Shown here: piece by piece, positions 32,805 to 42,223 of the stretch
How the letters are laid out: the number at the start of each line of letters is the position of its first letter
How positions within the stretch are numbered: position 1 is the stretch's first letter
Source: Actinoplanes utahensis
GTDB taxonomy: Bacteria > Actinomycetota > Actinomycetes > Mycobacteriales > Micromonosporaceae
NCBI RefSeq assembly: GCF_016862455.1
Contig: NZ_BOMZ01000086.1
Location: 56,143-120,142 of the forward strand
DNA: 64,000 nucleotides
Direction: 5' to 3'
Notes under the pieces: generated by a model
The model's database searches: none
What the model saw: the letters and a program-made list of their open reading frames with translations, nothing else
Told to the model about the DNA's origin: nothing
Made by a program: the position numbers and the translations under genes

Positions 32805-33335
32805 TCAGGTGGATCGGTGTAACCGATAGAGGGTCAGCGCGGCGAGCGACGGCGCGTCCACGATCAGACCGGACCGGATCATCTCGGCGATCTCCGGGTC
32901 GCTGAAGGCGCGATGGATCATGTCCTGCTCGCTCTCCTCCCGGTCCGGCGTGCCCTCGTCGAGGTCCGTCGCGAGGTAGACGTCGAAACCCTGTGTCGCG
33001 TAGCCGTACGCCTCGTACAGGAACCCGAGGTGTGTCATCGACCGGGCGCGCAGGCCGGTCTCCTCGGCCAGCTCCGCCCGCGCCAGCGCCAGCTGATCGC
33101 CGCCCGCTTCCCGGCCCCAGCTGCCCTGCGGGAACTCCCACGCCCGCCGTCCCACCGGGTAGCGGAACTGCTCCACCAACCAGAAACCGTCCCGGCAGCG
33201 CGGCAGGATCAGCGCGAAGTCCGGCTTCTCGACGACGCCGTACAGACCGGGGCTGCCGTCCGGCCGCCTCACCTCGTCCTCCCGCACGGTCATCCACGGA
33301 TTGCGGTACACGACCCGGCTGTTCAACTGTTCCAT
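32805..33335 (-). CDS. NUDIX hydrolase (ADP-ribose pyrophosphatase-like)
   Basis: This 176-aa protein has a NUDIX box ending AELAEETGL, with the two metal-binding Glu residues present and the usual Arg of the REL triplet replaced by Ala. The preceding WEFPQGSW is like ADP-ribose/NDP-sugar NUDIX enzymes. The ATG at 33335 overlaps the HAD stop as TGATG. It is the last gene of the long minus-strand transcription unit. It may be a housekeeping passenger rather than a biosynthetic gene. Confidence 0.88.
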   Translation of the reverse strand: MEQLNSRVVYRNPWMTVREDEVRRPDGSPGLYGVVEKPDFALILPRCRDGFWLVEQFRYPVGRRAWEFPQGSWGREAGGDQLALARAELAEETGLRARSMTHLGFLYEAYGYATQGFDVYLATDLDEGTPDREESEQDMIHRAFSDPEIAEMIRSGLIVDAPSLAALTLYRLHRST

Positions 33336-34183
33336 CAGCCGATCAGCTCCGAGGACACCGGCCGGCCGGCGCGGCCGAGGATCCGGTCGAGGACCACCGC
33401 GACACCGTCGTCGTCGTGGTCCGGCGCCACCTCGTCGGCCACCGCCTTGAGCTCCGGGTGCGCGTTGCCCATCGCCACCGCGTATCCGGCCCAGGCCAGC
33501 ATCGGGATGTCGTTGGGCATGTCGCCGAACGCGATGCTCTCCGCGCCATGGAGACCGAGCAGGCCGGCGGCGTGTGCCAGGCCGGTGGCCTTCGACAGGC
33601 CGGACGGCAGGATCTCGATCTCGCCCGGCCCGGCCTTCGTGGTGGCCACCAGGTGCCCGGTGAGCCGCGACGCGACCTCGAGCAGCCGGTCCTCGTCCAG
33701 CTCGGGATGCTGCACATAGACCTTGCGGATCGGGGTCGTCCACAGCCGGTCACCGTCGACCGCGACGACCGGAAGCCCGTCGAGCGGGTCGGGGCGGTAA
33801 CCGGGGCCGGCCAGGACGGCGCCGTCCAGGCCGCCCTCGTCGGTGGCCAGCGCCAGTGGGCCGGTCACCACCTCGATCGCGGCGAGCGCCCGCCGGGCCA
33901 GGTCCCGGTCGAGCAGGTGGCAGGTGAGTTCGGTGTGCGTACCGGCGTCGTAGACCTGGCCGCCCTGACCGCAGACGGCCAGGCCGGTGTAGCCCAGTTC
34001 GTCCAGCACCGGCCGGGTCCACGCGATGGAACGGCCGGTCACGACGAGGTGCCGGCAACCGCGCCGGACCGCCGCCGCCAATGCCTCCCGGGTACGGATT
34101 CCGACCGTACCGTCAGAACGCAGTAAGGTGCCGTCCAGATCAGTGGCGATCAGCGCCGGCCAGAAGCGGTCCCGATCCGGCAT
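33335..34183 (-). CDS. HAD-superfamily Cof-type phosphatase
   Basis: This 282-aa protein has motif I DLDGTLL, motif II TGRS, motif III Lys (SKATGLAH) and motif IV GDMPNDIPML, which with the long C2 cap places it in the Cof/YbiV subfamily acting on sugar phosphates, nucleotides or PLP. ATG 34183 is preferred over the longer 34216 start because AAAGGGG lies 7 nt upstream. It follows the flavin oxidoreductase gene by 29 nt and is overlapped by the NUDIX start. Confidence 0.88.
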   Translation of the reverse strand: MPDRDRFWPALIATDLDGTLLRSDGTVGIRTREALAAAVRRGCRHLVVTGRSIAWTRPVLDELGYTGLAVCGQGGQVYDAGTHTELTCHLLDRDLARRALAAIEVVTGPLALATDEGGLDGAVLAGPGYRPDPLDGLPVVAVDGDRLWTTPIRKVYVQHPELDEDRLLEVASRLTGHLVATTKAGPGEIEILPSGLSKATGLAHAAGLLGLHGAESIAFGDMPNDIPMLAWAGYAVAMGNAHPELKAVADEVAPDHDDDGVAVVLDRILGRAGRPVSSELIG

Positions 34184-34212
34184 GGCCGTTCCCCTTTCGT
34201 GTCTCTCGGCGG

Positions 34213-35439
34213 TCACCGTCGGTAGAGCTCGCTGAGCGTCTGGATGTCGGGGAACACACCCGGCAGCTCGGGACGTTCCAGCACGGTCATCGAGGTCTCC
34301 CAGGCCTCACGCGCCGGCGCGCGGTCCCGTGGCACCGGGACGATCGGATCCCAGCCGAAGTCGTCGTCGGGCCGCAGGCCCAGCCGGGCCGTGACGGTGC
34401 GCACCGCATGCCGGGCCGCCAGTGGTGACAGCGTCAGCTTGGACGGGCTGGCGACGACCACGCGGCCGTCGAGCAGGTCGATCCCGAACTCGTGTGCCAC
34501 GGTTCCGCTGCTGGGCAGCAGTCCGGACTTGGTGGCCGAGTAGCCCGAGACCGCGTCGACGCGGGCGAGCGTCGCCGCGTCGATCAAGCGGGCCAACGTC
34601 TGCAGCACCCGGCGGGCCCACCAGCCCGCGAGCTGGCCGGAGTCGCGGCCGCCGCTGTCGAAGGATTGGAAGTCGGAGACCAGCCAGGTGGCCTGCTCGT
34701 CGCCGACGCGGCTGGCCAAGAACAGGCCGTGCTGCTGGTATTCCGGGAACAGCGCGCTGACCGCCGGCAGGTGTCCCCGCAGGACCAGCATGAAAGCCTT
34801 GCGGAGCTGGACCGCGGCCGGTAACCCGGAACGGGCCAGCAACCCGGGCGTGCCGGCGCCCGCCGCCAGGACCGCGGTCCTGGCCCGGACGATCGCGGTG
34901 CCGCCGTCCGGCTCGGTGACGCGGGCGACTATGCCGTCGCCGCACTCGTCGATGCGTTCCACCGCGCCCCGCCGCGCCTCGACACCGGCGGAGCCGGCCT
35001 GCGCGCCCAGCCCGCGCAGGATGTCACCGACGTTGTACGTGGGCTCGGCGCTGCCGAAGCAGGCGACGGACGTGCCGGTCAGCCACCGGGGAGTGGCACG
35101 CGGGCGCACCGCCAGCCCCGAAGCCCGCCAGAACCTTTCGGCCCGGCGTACGGCGTCCGGGTCGGAGAACGCGATGGTGGAGTCCGCGGTCACCGGCGCG
35201 ATCCGCGCGAGCAGCCCTTGCCAGTATCGGGCCGCGCTGCCCAGCAGGGCCGGCAGGCGCGGCTCATCCGGGCCGTAGGCGTAGCCCTGGTGCAGGTAGC
35301 CGTGCGACTGACCGGACTGGCCGGCGCCGACCTGCGCCGGCTCGATCAGCAGCACGTTGACGCCGCGACGGGTGAGGGCCACGGCGGTCAGCAGGCCGGC
35401 CATGCCGGCACCGGCCACGATCACATCACTGTCACGCAT
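34213..35439 (-). CDS. FAD-dependent amine/amino-acid oxidase-like enzyme (DAO family)
   Basis: This 408-aa flavoprotein starts with the dinucleotide fold VIVAGAGMAGLLTAVALTRRG followed by an acidic strand end (IEPA) and GQSGQSHGYLHQGY, typical of the D-amino-acid/glycine oxidase family. Such enzymes oxidise a C-N bond of an amine or amino acid to an imine. Its ATG (35439) overlaps the upstream small gene by 19 nt, so it belongs to the biosynthetic cluster. Candidate substrate is an amino-acid-derived or carrier-bound intermediate; not determinable. Confidence 0.85.
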   Translation of the reverse strand: MRDSDVIVAGAGMAGLLTAVALTRRGVNVLLIEPAQVGAGQSGQSHGYLHQGYAYGPDEPRLPALLGSAARYWQGLLARIAPVTADSTIAFSDPDAVRRAERFWRASGLAVRPRATPRWLTGTSVACFGSAEPTYNVGDILRGLGAQAGSAGVEARRGAVERIDECGDGIVARVTEPDGGTAIVRARTAVLAAGAGTPGLLARSGLPAAVQLRKAFMLVLRGHLPAVSALFPEYQQHGLFLASRVGDEQATWLVSDFQSFDSGGRDSGQLAGWWARRVLQTLARLIDAATLARVDAVSGYSATKSGLLPSSGTVAHEFGIDLLDGRVVVASPSKLTLSPLAARHAVRTVTARLGLRPDDDFGWDPIVPVPRDRAPAREAWETSMTVLERPELPGVFPDIQTLSELYRR

Positions 35440-35771
35440 CGGTCGCTTCTCCGTGGTGCGGGCGGAGGGCTGGTGGCCGGCTCGACGGCGGCGACCAGGC
35501 CGGACACCGGTGACATCCGTACCAGCCAACGCTCGCCGGACAGGGTCTCGAGCAGTACTTCGCCCTCGCCGGAGCGCGTCGCCGAGCGCAGCGGGCCCAA
35601 CCCGGCCAGCAGCAGCCGGTCGCGGCTGTTCGGGGCCTTGGCCAGCACGTCGCCGGTACGCAGGCTGACCCGGATCTCGGTGCCGAGACCGGTCTCCGTG
35701 GCGGGGCCGGCGATGACCGCCACCACGTCGACATCCTGCATCCACGGTCTGACGCGCAACGACGTGTTCAC
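35421..35771 (-). CDS. Unknown 116-aa cluster protein
   Basis: A small, probably beta-rich protein (VDVVAVIAGPATETG, VLLETLSGERWLVRM) without recognised domain, Cys cluster or membrane segment, ending in a Pro/Arg-rich tail. Its GTG start overlaps the aminotransferase stop by 4 nt (GTGA) and its 3' end overlaps the oxidase start by 19 nt, so translation is coupled on both sides. The coupling argues for a real gene with a role tied to its neighbours. Confidence 0.75.
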   Translation of the reverse strand: MNTSLRVRPWMQDVDVVAVIAGPATETGLGTEIRVSLRTGDVLAKAPNSRDRLLLAGLGPLRSATRSGEGEVLLETLSGERWLVRMSPVSGLVAAVEPATSPPPAPRRSDRCVTVM

Positions 35772-36664
35772 GTCAGCGGGGTCAGGTAGGCCGACGCGAG
35801 CGAGCTCTCACCGCGGCACAACCGGCCGTATTCGGCGGCCAGCGTGGCAGCCGTGTCCTCCGCGCCGGCGTCCACGGTGGCGTGTCCGTCCACGGTGTCC
35901 ACGTTGCGCAGCCCGAGCAGCGTACCGGCCAGCACCACCTTGGCCTGGTACAGCTCGTCCCGCCGGACCGGCCGCTCCTCGACCCGGTAACCGAGTCCGC
36001 GTGCGATGTCCAGCACGATGCGCTTGGTGATCGAGTCGAGGACGCCGGAGGCCACCGACGGCGTGATCACCTGCTTGTCCCGGATCAGCAGGATCGCGGC
36101 GCCGTCCGCCTCGGCGACGTGACCGTGGTCGTTGAGGAAGAAGACGTGATCGACACCGTGCTGCAGGCGTTCCCGCTCGAACACGCGGAAGTCGAGGTAT
36201 GAGCCGCCCGACTTGGCGTGCGCCCCGATCGGGCCGCCGAAGCGCCGGTGGCTGCTCACGATCGCCCGGACGGCCGGCGGTGCACTGGGCCGGTAGGGGA
36301 AGCCGCCGATGTACATGGCGCCCTCGCTGTCCAGCGCCAGGGTGGAGCGTCCCCGCTTGGCATAGAACGTCGGGCGCAGGTAGATGTCCATGCCGCCCAT
36401 GTGCGCGGCGACCTCGGCGAGCGCGGCGAACACCCCGGCCCTCTCCATCGGCGCCGGGATGTCGGCGGCCAGGGCGGACTGGTAGAGCCGGTCGAGGTGC
36501 GCGTCGCCGGCCAGCACCTCGTGCCGGCGCTCGGCGGCGTTCCAGAACGCCGTGATGCCCTCGAACACGTTGGCACCGCGCAGGGCGAGCTCGTCCCAGA
36601 CATGGACCCGGGCGTCCTCCCAGGGAACGCACGCCCCGTTGAACCACATCACACGATCAGACAT
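35768..36664 (-). CDS. Class IV PLP aminotransferase (branched-chain aminotransferase-like)
   Basis: This 298-aa fold-type IV PLP enzyme opens MWFNGACVPWEDARVHVWDE, with GANVFEGITAFW and the probable PLP Lys in AHAKSGGSYLDF, then EADGAAILLIRDKQVITPSV. It resembles BCAT and D-amino-acid aminotransferases more than aminodeoxychorismate lyase. Its ATG overlaps the upstream condensation gene by 8 nt. It could provide an amino acid or an amine on a keto intermediate. Confidence 0.87.
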   Translation of the reverse strand: MSDRVMWFNGACVPWEDARVHVWDELALRGANVFEGITAFWNAAERRHEVLAGDAHLDRLYQSALAADIPAPMERAGVFAALAEVAAHMGGMDIYLRPTFYAKRGRSTLALDSEGAMYIGGFPYRPSAPPAVRAIVSSHRRFGGPIGAHAKSGGSYLDFRVFERERLQHGVDHVFFLNDHGHVAEADGAAILLIRDKQVITPSVASGVLDSITKRIVLDIARGLGYRVEERPVRRDELYQAKVVLAGTLLGLRNVDTVDGHATVDAGAEDTAATLAAEYGRLCRGESSLASAYLTPLT

Positions 36665-38570
36665 TGTTCCGTTCCCTCTCGATCGATACTTGCCCGGCCG
36701 GTGGCCGGTTCGGCCGCTGCCGACGTGGCCGCAGGCGGCCGGCGAGCGCGGTGAGGCTCGTGGGGCGACGCAACTCGGCGACCGTGAGTCCCTCGAACCC
36801 GCGTTCCCGGAGCAGGGACAGCACGCGGGGAGCAAGGTGGAGACGGCCGCCCGCCGTCAGATAGGTGGCGGCCATCGACAGCTCGTCCAGGTCGTTGGCC
36901 TCGGCGACCGCGTACCGGAGCGCACGCTGCGCCGCGCTCGACGGCGACAGCATGGGCCGGTCGACGCCCGAACCCTCGACCGTTTCCCCGTCCGTACGGG
37001 TCACGACGAAGTGGTGCGGGCTGAGCACGGCGGTACGGCCGTTGTCGGTCGAGAGCAGGAAATCGCGCAACTCCCACGGCTGCAGATCCGCGCTGACGTG
37101 TGCGGTCACTCGTCCCTGCTCGTCATGGACACCGGCCTCGCGCACCGCGGGGTGCTCGCGGAGGCGGCCCGCGAGAAAGTCGAGATCCACCCAGGCGCCG
37201 CCGGCTCTCGCCCAGCGTCCGTCCGGGCGCCACGGTTCGGCCGCCAGCGATCGGGCGTCCGCGAACGTCAGGTCACCGGAGGTCGCGGCCTCCACCAGGA
37301 TCGCCTCGATCAACCGGACCAGCCGGAGGCTGTCCCGCTCGTCCATGACCGAGGCGTCGAAGCGCGCCTCGATGTGCAACCGGCCCTCGATCGTCTCGGC
37401 GCCGAGGTACAGGTTGCAGACGTCCCATGACTCGTTCGTCCGGTACGCCGACACGCGCGAGTCGGCCAGCAGGTCACGAGGATCGCTGCCCGCCCTGGCC
37501 GCCGGCCAGTCGACGCCGTCGAGGATGAGGCTGATCGACTCGGGACCGGGCAGGAAGCCTCCCCGTTCCGCCTCGGTCCGTCCCGCGCTCTCGTGGAACT
37601 CCAGGACGTCGAAGCTCATGTGGCGGCCGGCGACCAGGACGGCCTTCTGCAGCCGCCGCAGGACGTCGGAGAACGACGGCTCCCCCCGCAGATCGACAAG
37701 CAGCGGCATGTCTCGCATGACCGCGGCGACCAGCTCGCGGGTGGCCGGGAACTCCCGGTACGCCCAGGTCAGGCAGAGGCTCAGCCGGTCATGACCGAAC
37801 TGGAGCGCCAGCGCGAGATAGGCGGCGGCAGTGAAGATCGACGCCGGGGTCGCGTTCAGGCTCTCGTTCAGGCGCGCCAGCGCCCGGATCGCGGCGGGCG
37901 ATTCGAGCGCCGCGCGCACCACGTCGGCTCCCGGTTCGCCGCGGCTCACCGGCAGCACCGTCACCGGGAAGTCCGTCAGCGCGCTGTTCCAGTACCGGAC
38001 GGCCGACTCGGCCCGCGCCCGGCCGCGGTCGCGCTCGTGCAGCGCCCAGTCGATGGGCTGCGGCACCTTCGCGCTCAGCCGCTCGGGGCGCTGTTGCGCC
38101 CGTGCGGCCAGCAGCTCGGTGAGATCGGAGAAGAGGATCCAGGACCCCAGACCGTCCGCGGCGAGGTGCGCGACGACGAGGACCAGGTCGCCTGCCGGCG
38201 TACGGGCGAATCGGATCGGAGGTTCGGAGGCGATGTCGAACGGCGCCTCGGTGAAGACGCGTTGCGCATCCTCGTCCTCGAGCAGCGGAATCACCGCGAC
38301 GACGTCCTCGTAGACGTTCTGGCGCGGCCGCCCGTCGTCGTCCGCGTCGAAGGACGTACGCAGGATCTCGTGCCGGAGCAGCAGCGCGCTCACCGCGCCG
38401 CCCACCGCTTCATCCGTCAGGCCGTCCGGGACGGCGATGACCCAGCTGATGTTGGGCAGCAGCGCGGGTGCGCCCGACCGGTGCGCCAGCCAGTCCAGTT
38501 GCGCGAGCCCGGACGGCAACGGACCGGTGCGTTGCCGTCCTCCGGAAAACCTCGTCTGTTCTTGCCGCAC
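36657..38570 (-). CDS. Stand-alone condensation-domain protein with degenerate carrier-like C-terminus
   Basis: This 637-aa protein has an NRPS condensation fold over about residues 15-445. The active-site motif reads A134-H135-L-A-A-D139-G140: the catalytic second His and the Asp-Gly of HHxxxDG are kept, the first His is Ala. After a short segment resembling a degenerate adenylation C-subdomain (about 465-530), residues 550-615 resemble a peptidyl carrier (RVLSLLRERGFEGLTVAEL). However, the phosphopantetheine Ser position is Leu577 (TAGGRLHLAPR), so it cannot be loaded. It probably forms an amide or ester between two carrier-bound partners. It starts at GTG 38570. Confidence 0.85.
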   Translation of the reverse strand: MRQEQTRFSGGRQRTGPLPSGLAQLDWLAHRSGAPALLPNISWVIAVPDGLTDEAVGGAVSALLLRHEILRTSFDADDDGRPRQNVYEDVVAVIPLLEDEDAQRVFTEAPFDIASEPPIRFARTPAGDLVLVVAHLAADGLGSWILFSDLTELLAARAQQRPERLSAKVPQPIDWALHERDRGRARAESAVRYWNSALTDFPVTVLPVSRGEPGADVVRAALESPAAIRALARLNESLNATPASIFTAAAYLALALQFGHDRLSLCLTWAYREFPATRELVAAVMRDMPLLVDLRGEPSFSDVLRRLQKAVLVAGRHMSFDVLEFHESAGRTEAERGGFLPGPESISLILDGVDWPAARAGSDPRDLLADSRVSAYRTNESWDVCNLYLGAETIEGRLHIEARFDASVMDERDSLRLVRLIEAILVEAATSGDLTFADARSLAAEPWRPDGRWARAGGAWVDLDFLAGRLREHPAVREAGVHDEQGRVTAHVSADLQPWELRDFLLSTDNGRTAVLSPHHFVVTRTDGETVEGSGVDRPMLSPSSAAQRALRYAVAEANDLDELSMAATYLTAGGRLHLAPRVLSLLRERGFEGLTVAELRRPTSLTALAGRLRPRRQRPNRPPAGQVSIERERNNV

Positions 38571-38618
38571 GCCAGCTCTCCCCGTCTCGGCTACGTTGAT
38601 CAGTTCCGGTTTCCTCGA

Positions 38619-40391
38619 TCAGACGAAGTACCGGGCCTGCAGGTGGAACAGTTCGGCGTACAACCCGTCGGCCCGGCTCAGCGCGTCGTGGGTGCCGACC
38701 TCGGCGACCCGGCCGCCGTCCAGGACGACGATCAGATCGGCCGCCCGTGCGCTGGTGATGCGATGCGTGACCAGGACCGTCACGCCACCGTCCAGCCGGC
38801 TCAGCTCGGTGTACTGCTGGAACAACCACTCCTCGGCATGCGCGTCGAGGCTGGCCGAGGGCTCGTCCAGGACCCGGAGCAGCGGCGCGTGCCGCATCGC
38901 GGCGCGGGCGTTGGCGACCGTCTGCCACTGGCCGCCCGACAGGCCCTTGCCGTCCCACGACTCCCGGCCGAGCCGTGTTCGCAATCCGTCGGGCAGCGAG
39001 GCGAGAAGCCGATCACCGCCGGCCGTCCGCAGCGCCTCGCGGATCCGGTCCGCGTCGTCGCGATGCCCGAGCGAGCCGAGCCCGATCGTGTCCTGCAGGG
39101 ACATCTCGATGTGCACCGGGTCCTGGAAGGCCGCCGTGATCCGCGCGCGCCACTCGTCCGGCGCGAACCGCGTGAGGTCGGTGCCGTCCACCAGGATGCG
39201 CCCGGCGCTCGGCCGGTAGAGACCGCAGAGCATCTTGACGAGCGTCGACTTCCCCGCGCCGTTCTCGCCGACCAGGGCCACGACGGCGCCGGCCGGCAGT
39301 TCGAGGTCGATGTCGCTGAGCGACCGCTGCTCGCGGTTCCAGTATTGGAAGCTCAGGCCCTCCAGCTTGATGCCGCCGCTCAGCTTGGGCGGCACCGGCG
39401 CCGGCGTGGCCGGAACGACCGCCGCCGTCTCCGCGGCACCGTCCGCCACGACGTCGAGGAAGGCCCTGGTGGCCCGCAACGACTCCATCGTCCAGAAGGT
39501 CAGGCTCAGCAGACCCTGCACCTGTCCGGTGATCTGGCTGCTGACCGCGACGGCCGCGACGACCAGTCCGAGCGAGGCGTCGCCGGAGAGTCCGGCGCGC
39601 ACCATGAGCACGATGGCGGCCGCGTACGCCAGCACGAAGAACAGCCAGGCCAGCACGACCGGCAGACGGGCGCGCCCGTCGCTGCGCGCGATGTCACGTC
39701 CCGCCTCGTCCCACGTGGTGCGATGCCGGGACCGCAGCTCACCGGCGAGTCCGAAGAGGCGGGTCTCCCGCGCGGGTGCGGCGGTGGTGGCGAGCTGGAA
39801 CAGGTGACCGGCCAGCCGGGTGCTGGGCGTGGCACGCTCGACGGCCTTGCCGCGCTTCTTGTCCGCCGCCTGGGTGGCCAGCACCGTGGGGACGGCGAAC
39901 AGCGGCAGCAGGGCCAGGACCGGCACGACCGAGGCCATCAGGACGGCCGAGCCGATCAGCGCCAGCGCGGCGCCGGCCAGCCACATCAGCCTGTCGAACC
40001 CCGGACCGATCTCGTTGCGCGCACCGCGGACCACCGCGGCTCGCTCGGAACGGCCGGAGTTCTCGTGGATCTCCAGGGTCGGCGTCGTGCCGACCACGTC
40101 GATGATCCGGCGTTCGACCTCGTTCTGGATCTCCTCCTGGAGGCGCAGCCGGGTGAAGTAGCCGGCGATGAACGTGCCCTGGGTGACCATCACGAAGACC
40201 GCGACGCAGAGCGCGAGGACCACGAGGCCGTCGGTCGAGTGCCGCCGCGCCACTTCACTGAACAAGCCGAGCAGCAGGGCCAGCCCGAACCCGGTGGCCT
40301 GTTCGAGAATCGCCACCGCCACCACGATCGCGGACCGGAACCGGTCGGTGCGGGGTGCGATGGACAGGGTGAAACGCAAGGCACTGATCAC
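38619..40391 (-). CDS. ABC exporter half-transporter (subunit 2)
   Basis: A 590-aa fused permease-ATPase: about six membrane helices in 1-320 and an ATPase domain with Walker A GENGAGKST, signature LSGGQ, Walker B LLRVLDEPSASLD and switch VTHRI. Its GTG start overlaps the preceding ABC gene's stop as GTGA behind GAGGAGG, so the two are made together and likely form a heterodimer. Probable role: export of the cluster product or a biosynthetic intermediate. The permease part is unlike typical lipid flippases of primary metabolism, but substrate cannot be read from sequence. Confidence 0.9.
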   Translation of the reverse strand: MISALRFTLSIAPRTDRFRSAIVVAVAILEQATGFGLALLLGLFSEVARRHSTDGLVVLALCVAVFVMVTQGTFIAGYFTRLRLQEEIQNEVERRIIDVVGTTPTLEIHENSGRSERAAVVRGARNEIGPGFDRLMWLAGAALALIGSAVLMASVVPVLALLPLFAVPTVLATQAADKKRGKAVERATPSTRLAGHLFQLATTAAPARETRLFGLAGELRSRHRTTWDEAGRDIARSDGRARLPVVLAWLFFVLAYAAAIVLMVRAGLSGDASLGLVVAAVAVSSQITGQVQGLLSLTFWTMESLRATRAFLDVVADGAAETAAVVPATPAPVPPKLSGGIKLEGLSFQYWNREQRSLSDIDLELPAGAVVALVGENGAGKSTLVKMLCGLYRPSAGRILVDGTDLTRFAPDEWRARITAAFQDPVHIEMSLQDTIGLGSLGHRDDADRIREALRTAGGDRLLASLPDGLRTRLGRESWDGKGLSGGQWQTVANARAAMRHAPLLRVLDEPSASLDAHAEEWLFQQYTELSRLDGGVTVLVTHRITSARAADLIVVLDGGRVAEVGTHDALSRADGLYAELFHLQARYFV

Positions 40392-42223
40392 GCTGACACC
40401 TCCTCGAAACGCTTCGCCTGCAGCCGGAACAGCTCGGCGTACCGGCCGTCGGCGGTGATCAGCTCGTCGTGCGTCCCGTCCTCGATGATCCGGCCCTGAT
40501 CGAGCACCACCACCCGCTCCGCCTTGCGCACCGTCGCGAAACGGTGCGAGATCGCGATGGTGGTGACACCCGCGGTCAGCTCGTGGAACGTGTCGTACAG
40601 CCGAGCCTCGGCGCGGGCGTCGAGGCTCGCGGCCGGCTCGTCCATGATCAGCAGTTGGGCGCCGTGCCGCAGACCGAAGAGGGCCCGCGCTATCGCGATG
40701 CGCTGCCACTCGCCGCCGGACGCGTCGACACCACCCGCGACCCCGCTGGACATCACGGTGTCCCAGCCGTTCGGCAGCTTCTCGATGAAGGTCAGGATCC
40801 CGGCCTGACGCGCCGCCGCGCGCAGTCCGTCCTCGTCGTCGGCGTGTTCGAGGCAACCGAACGCGATGTTGTCGCGCACGGTGAACTCGTAACGCGCGAA
40901 GTCCTGGAAGACGGCGACCACCTGACGCTGCCAGCCGCGGCGGCCGGCGTCGTCCACGGTGGTTCCACCGACGCGTACGGAACCGTCGCTCGCGGCGTCC
41001 AAGCCGGCGACGAGCCGGGCGAGCGTCGTCTTGCCCGCGCCGTTGAGCCCGACGATGGCAAGCGACTGACCGGCGGGGATGGTGAGGTCGATGCCGTGCA
41101 GCACCTCGGTCGTCGCGCCGCCGTAACGGAAGCGCAGATTCGTGCAGGAGATCGCCCCGGCCGGTGCCGGCCACGACTTCCTGGCGGACGCGGGCCGCGA
41201 CTCGACGACGGGGAAGGCGAGCGCCTCGCCTGCCGCCTTCGATCCGAAGCCCATCCGGAGGTCGTCCTCGTCAGCCCGGAGGATCTGTAGCAGCGCGCGG
41301 ACCGCCAGGCCGCCGATCGCCAGGTCACCGACCGTCATACCGCCGGTGGCGGCGCGGTGGCCCAAGTAGTGGAAGACGGCGGCGACCGTGACGCCCGTGA
41401 CCACGACCACCGTGACGACGAACAGACGGTGTTCGCGCCGCCGCTGCCAGACCTCGACCATGTTCGGCAGCCACTGTTCCTGGTAGGCGTCCCGGAAGAA
41501 GGTGGCGAGGCCGAAGAGCCGGACCTCCCGGGCCGCGCCCGGTGTGGTCGGCACGTCGCGCAGGTAGGACGTGCGGCGCAGCTTGCCGGTCTGGTTCACG
41601 GTTTCGATGACGGCGATCCGGTAGTTCCGGACCAGCCGGGAATGAATCAGGATGAAGATCGCGAAGACGAGCAGGCCCAGCCCCCAGGTGACCTGGGTGA
41701 GCAGTGCCGCGGAGCCGATGGCGGTCACCCAGAGCGAGGATCGCGTGAAGAAGCCGAACACCGCCTCGCCGGGTGGCATGTCGATGGTGCCCTCGCCCTG
41801 TGCCCGGCCGAGCCGGCGCAGGTAGGCGGAGTCCTCGAGGTGGCCGATCGTGGCCGGCTCGGAGGCGGCCATCATCACCCGCTCGCTGAGCCGGCCGGTG
41901 ACCCGGCGGCCGAGCGCCCGGCCCAGGACCGTCCGCGCCGACTCGGCGAGGTAGGTGAGGAAGAACAGCACCGCGATGACGGCGACCCAGCGGTAGCACG
42001 CCCGCGCCGCGGGGGTGTCCACGCCGTGGCCGATCGCCGAGGTGAGCCCGTCGACCAACTCGCCGATCGCGATGGTGATGCCGACCGGGGCGGCGCCGGC
42101 GACGACGGCGGTGACGGCGGTCGCGGCGGCCGCGGCCGGCGCCTGCGCGAACGCGTACCTGACGAGGACCGCTAGCGGCCATCGCGTGCTCGGGGCCGGG
42201 TGCTGCCCGGCAGCCGTGGTCAT
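40388..42223 (-). CDS. ABC exporter half-transporter (subunit 1)
   Basis: A 611-aa fused permease-ATPase with about six membrane helices (for example WVAVIAVLFFLTYL and LFVVTVVVVTGVTVAAVF) and Walker A GLNGAGKTT, a variant signature ASGGE, Walker B LLIMDEPAASLD and switch ISHRF. ATG 42223 follows GAGGAG and overlaps the stop of a 20-codon mini-ORF (ATGA). The in-frame extension to 42439 has no ribosome site and is rejected. It pairs with the next gene as a heterodimeric exporter. Confidence 0.9.
   Translation of the reverse strand: MTTAAGQHPAPSTRWPLAVLVRYAFAQAPAAAAATAVTAVVAGAAPVGITIAIGELVDGLTSAIGHGVDTPAARACYRWVAVIAVLFFLTYLAESARTVLGRALGRRVTGRLSERVMMAASEPATIGHLEDSAYLRRLGRAQGEGTIDMPPGEAVFGFFTRSSLWVTAIGSAALLTQVTWGLGLLVFAIFILIHSRLVRNYRIAVIETVNQTGKLRRTSYLRDVPTTPGAAREVRLFGLATFFRDAYQEQWLPNMVEVWQRRREHRLFVVTVVVVTGVTVAAVFHYLGHRAATGGMTVGDLAIGGLAVRALLQILRADEDDLRMGFGSKAAGEALAFPVVESRPASARKSWPAPAGAISCTNLRFRYGGATTEVLHGIDLTIPAGQSLAIVGLNGAGKTTLARLVAGLDAASDGSVRVGGTTVDDAGRRGWQRQVVAVFQDFARYEFTVRDNIAFGCLEHADDEDGLRAAARQAGILTFIEKLPNGWDTVMSSGVAGGVDASGGEWQRIAIARALFGLRHGAQLLIMDEPAASLDARAEARLYDTFHELTAGVTTIAISHRFATVRKAERVVVLDQGRIIEDGTHDELITADGRYAELFRLQAKRFEEVSA

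Noticed and set aside
34213..34216. HAD gene start at 34216
   Set aside because: The ATG at 34183 has the better ribosome site and fits homolog length.
37593..40499. Antisense 968-codon frame opposite the condensation and ABC genes
   Set aside because: Same GC-shadow behaviour; the minus-strand proteins have clear motifs.
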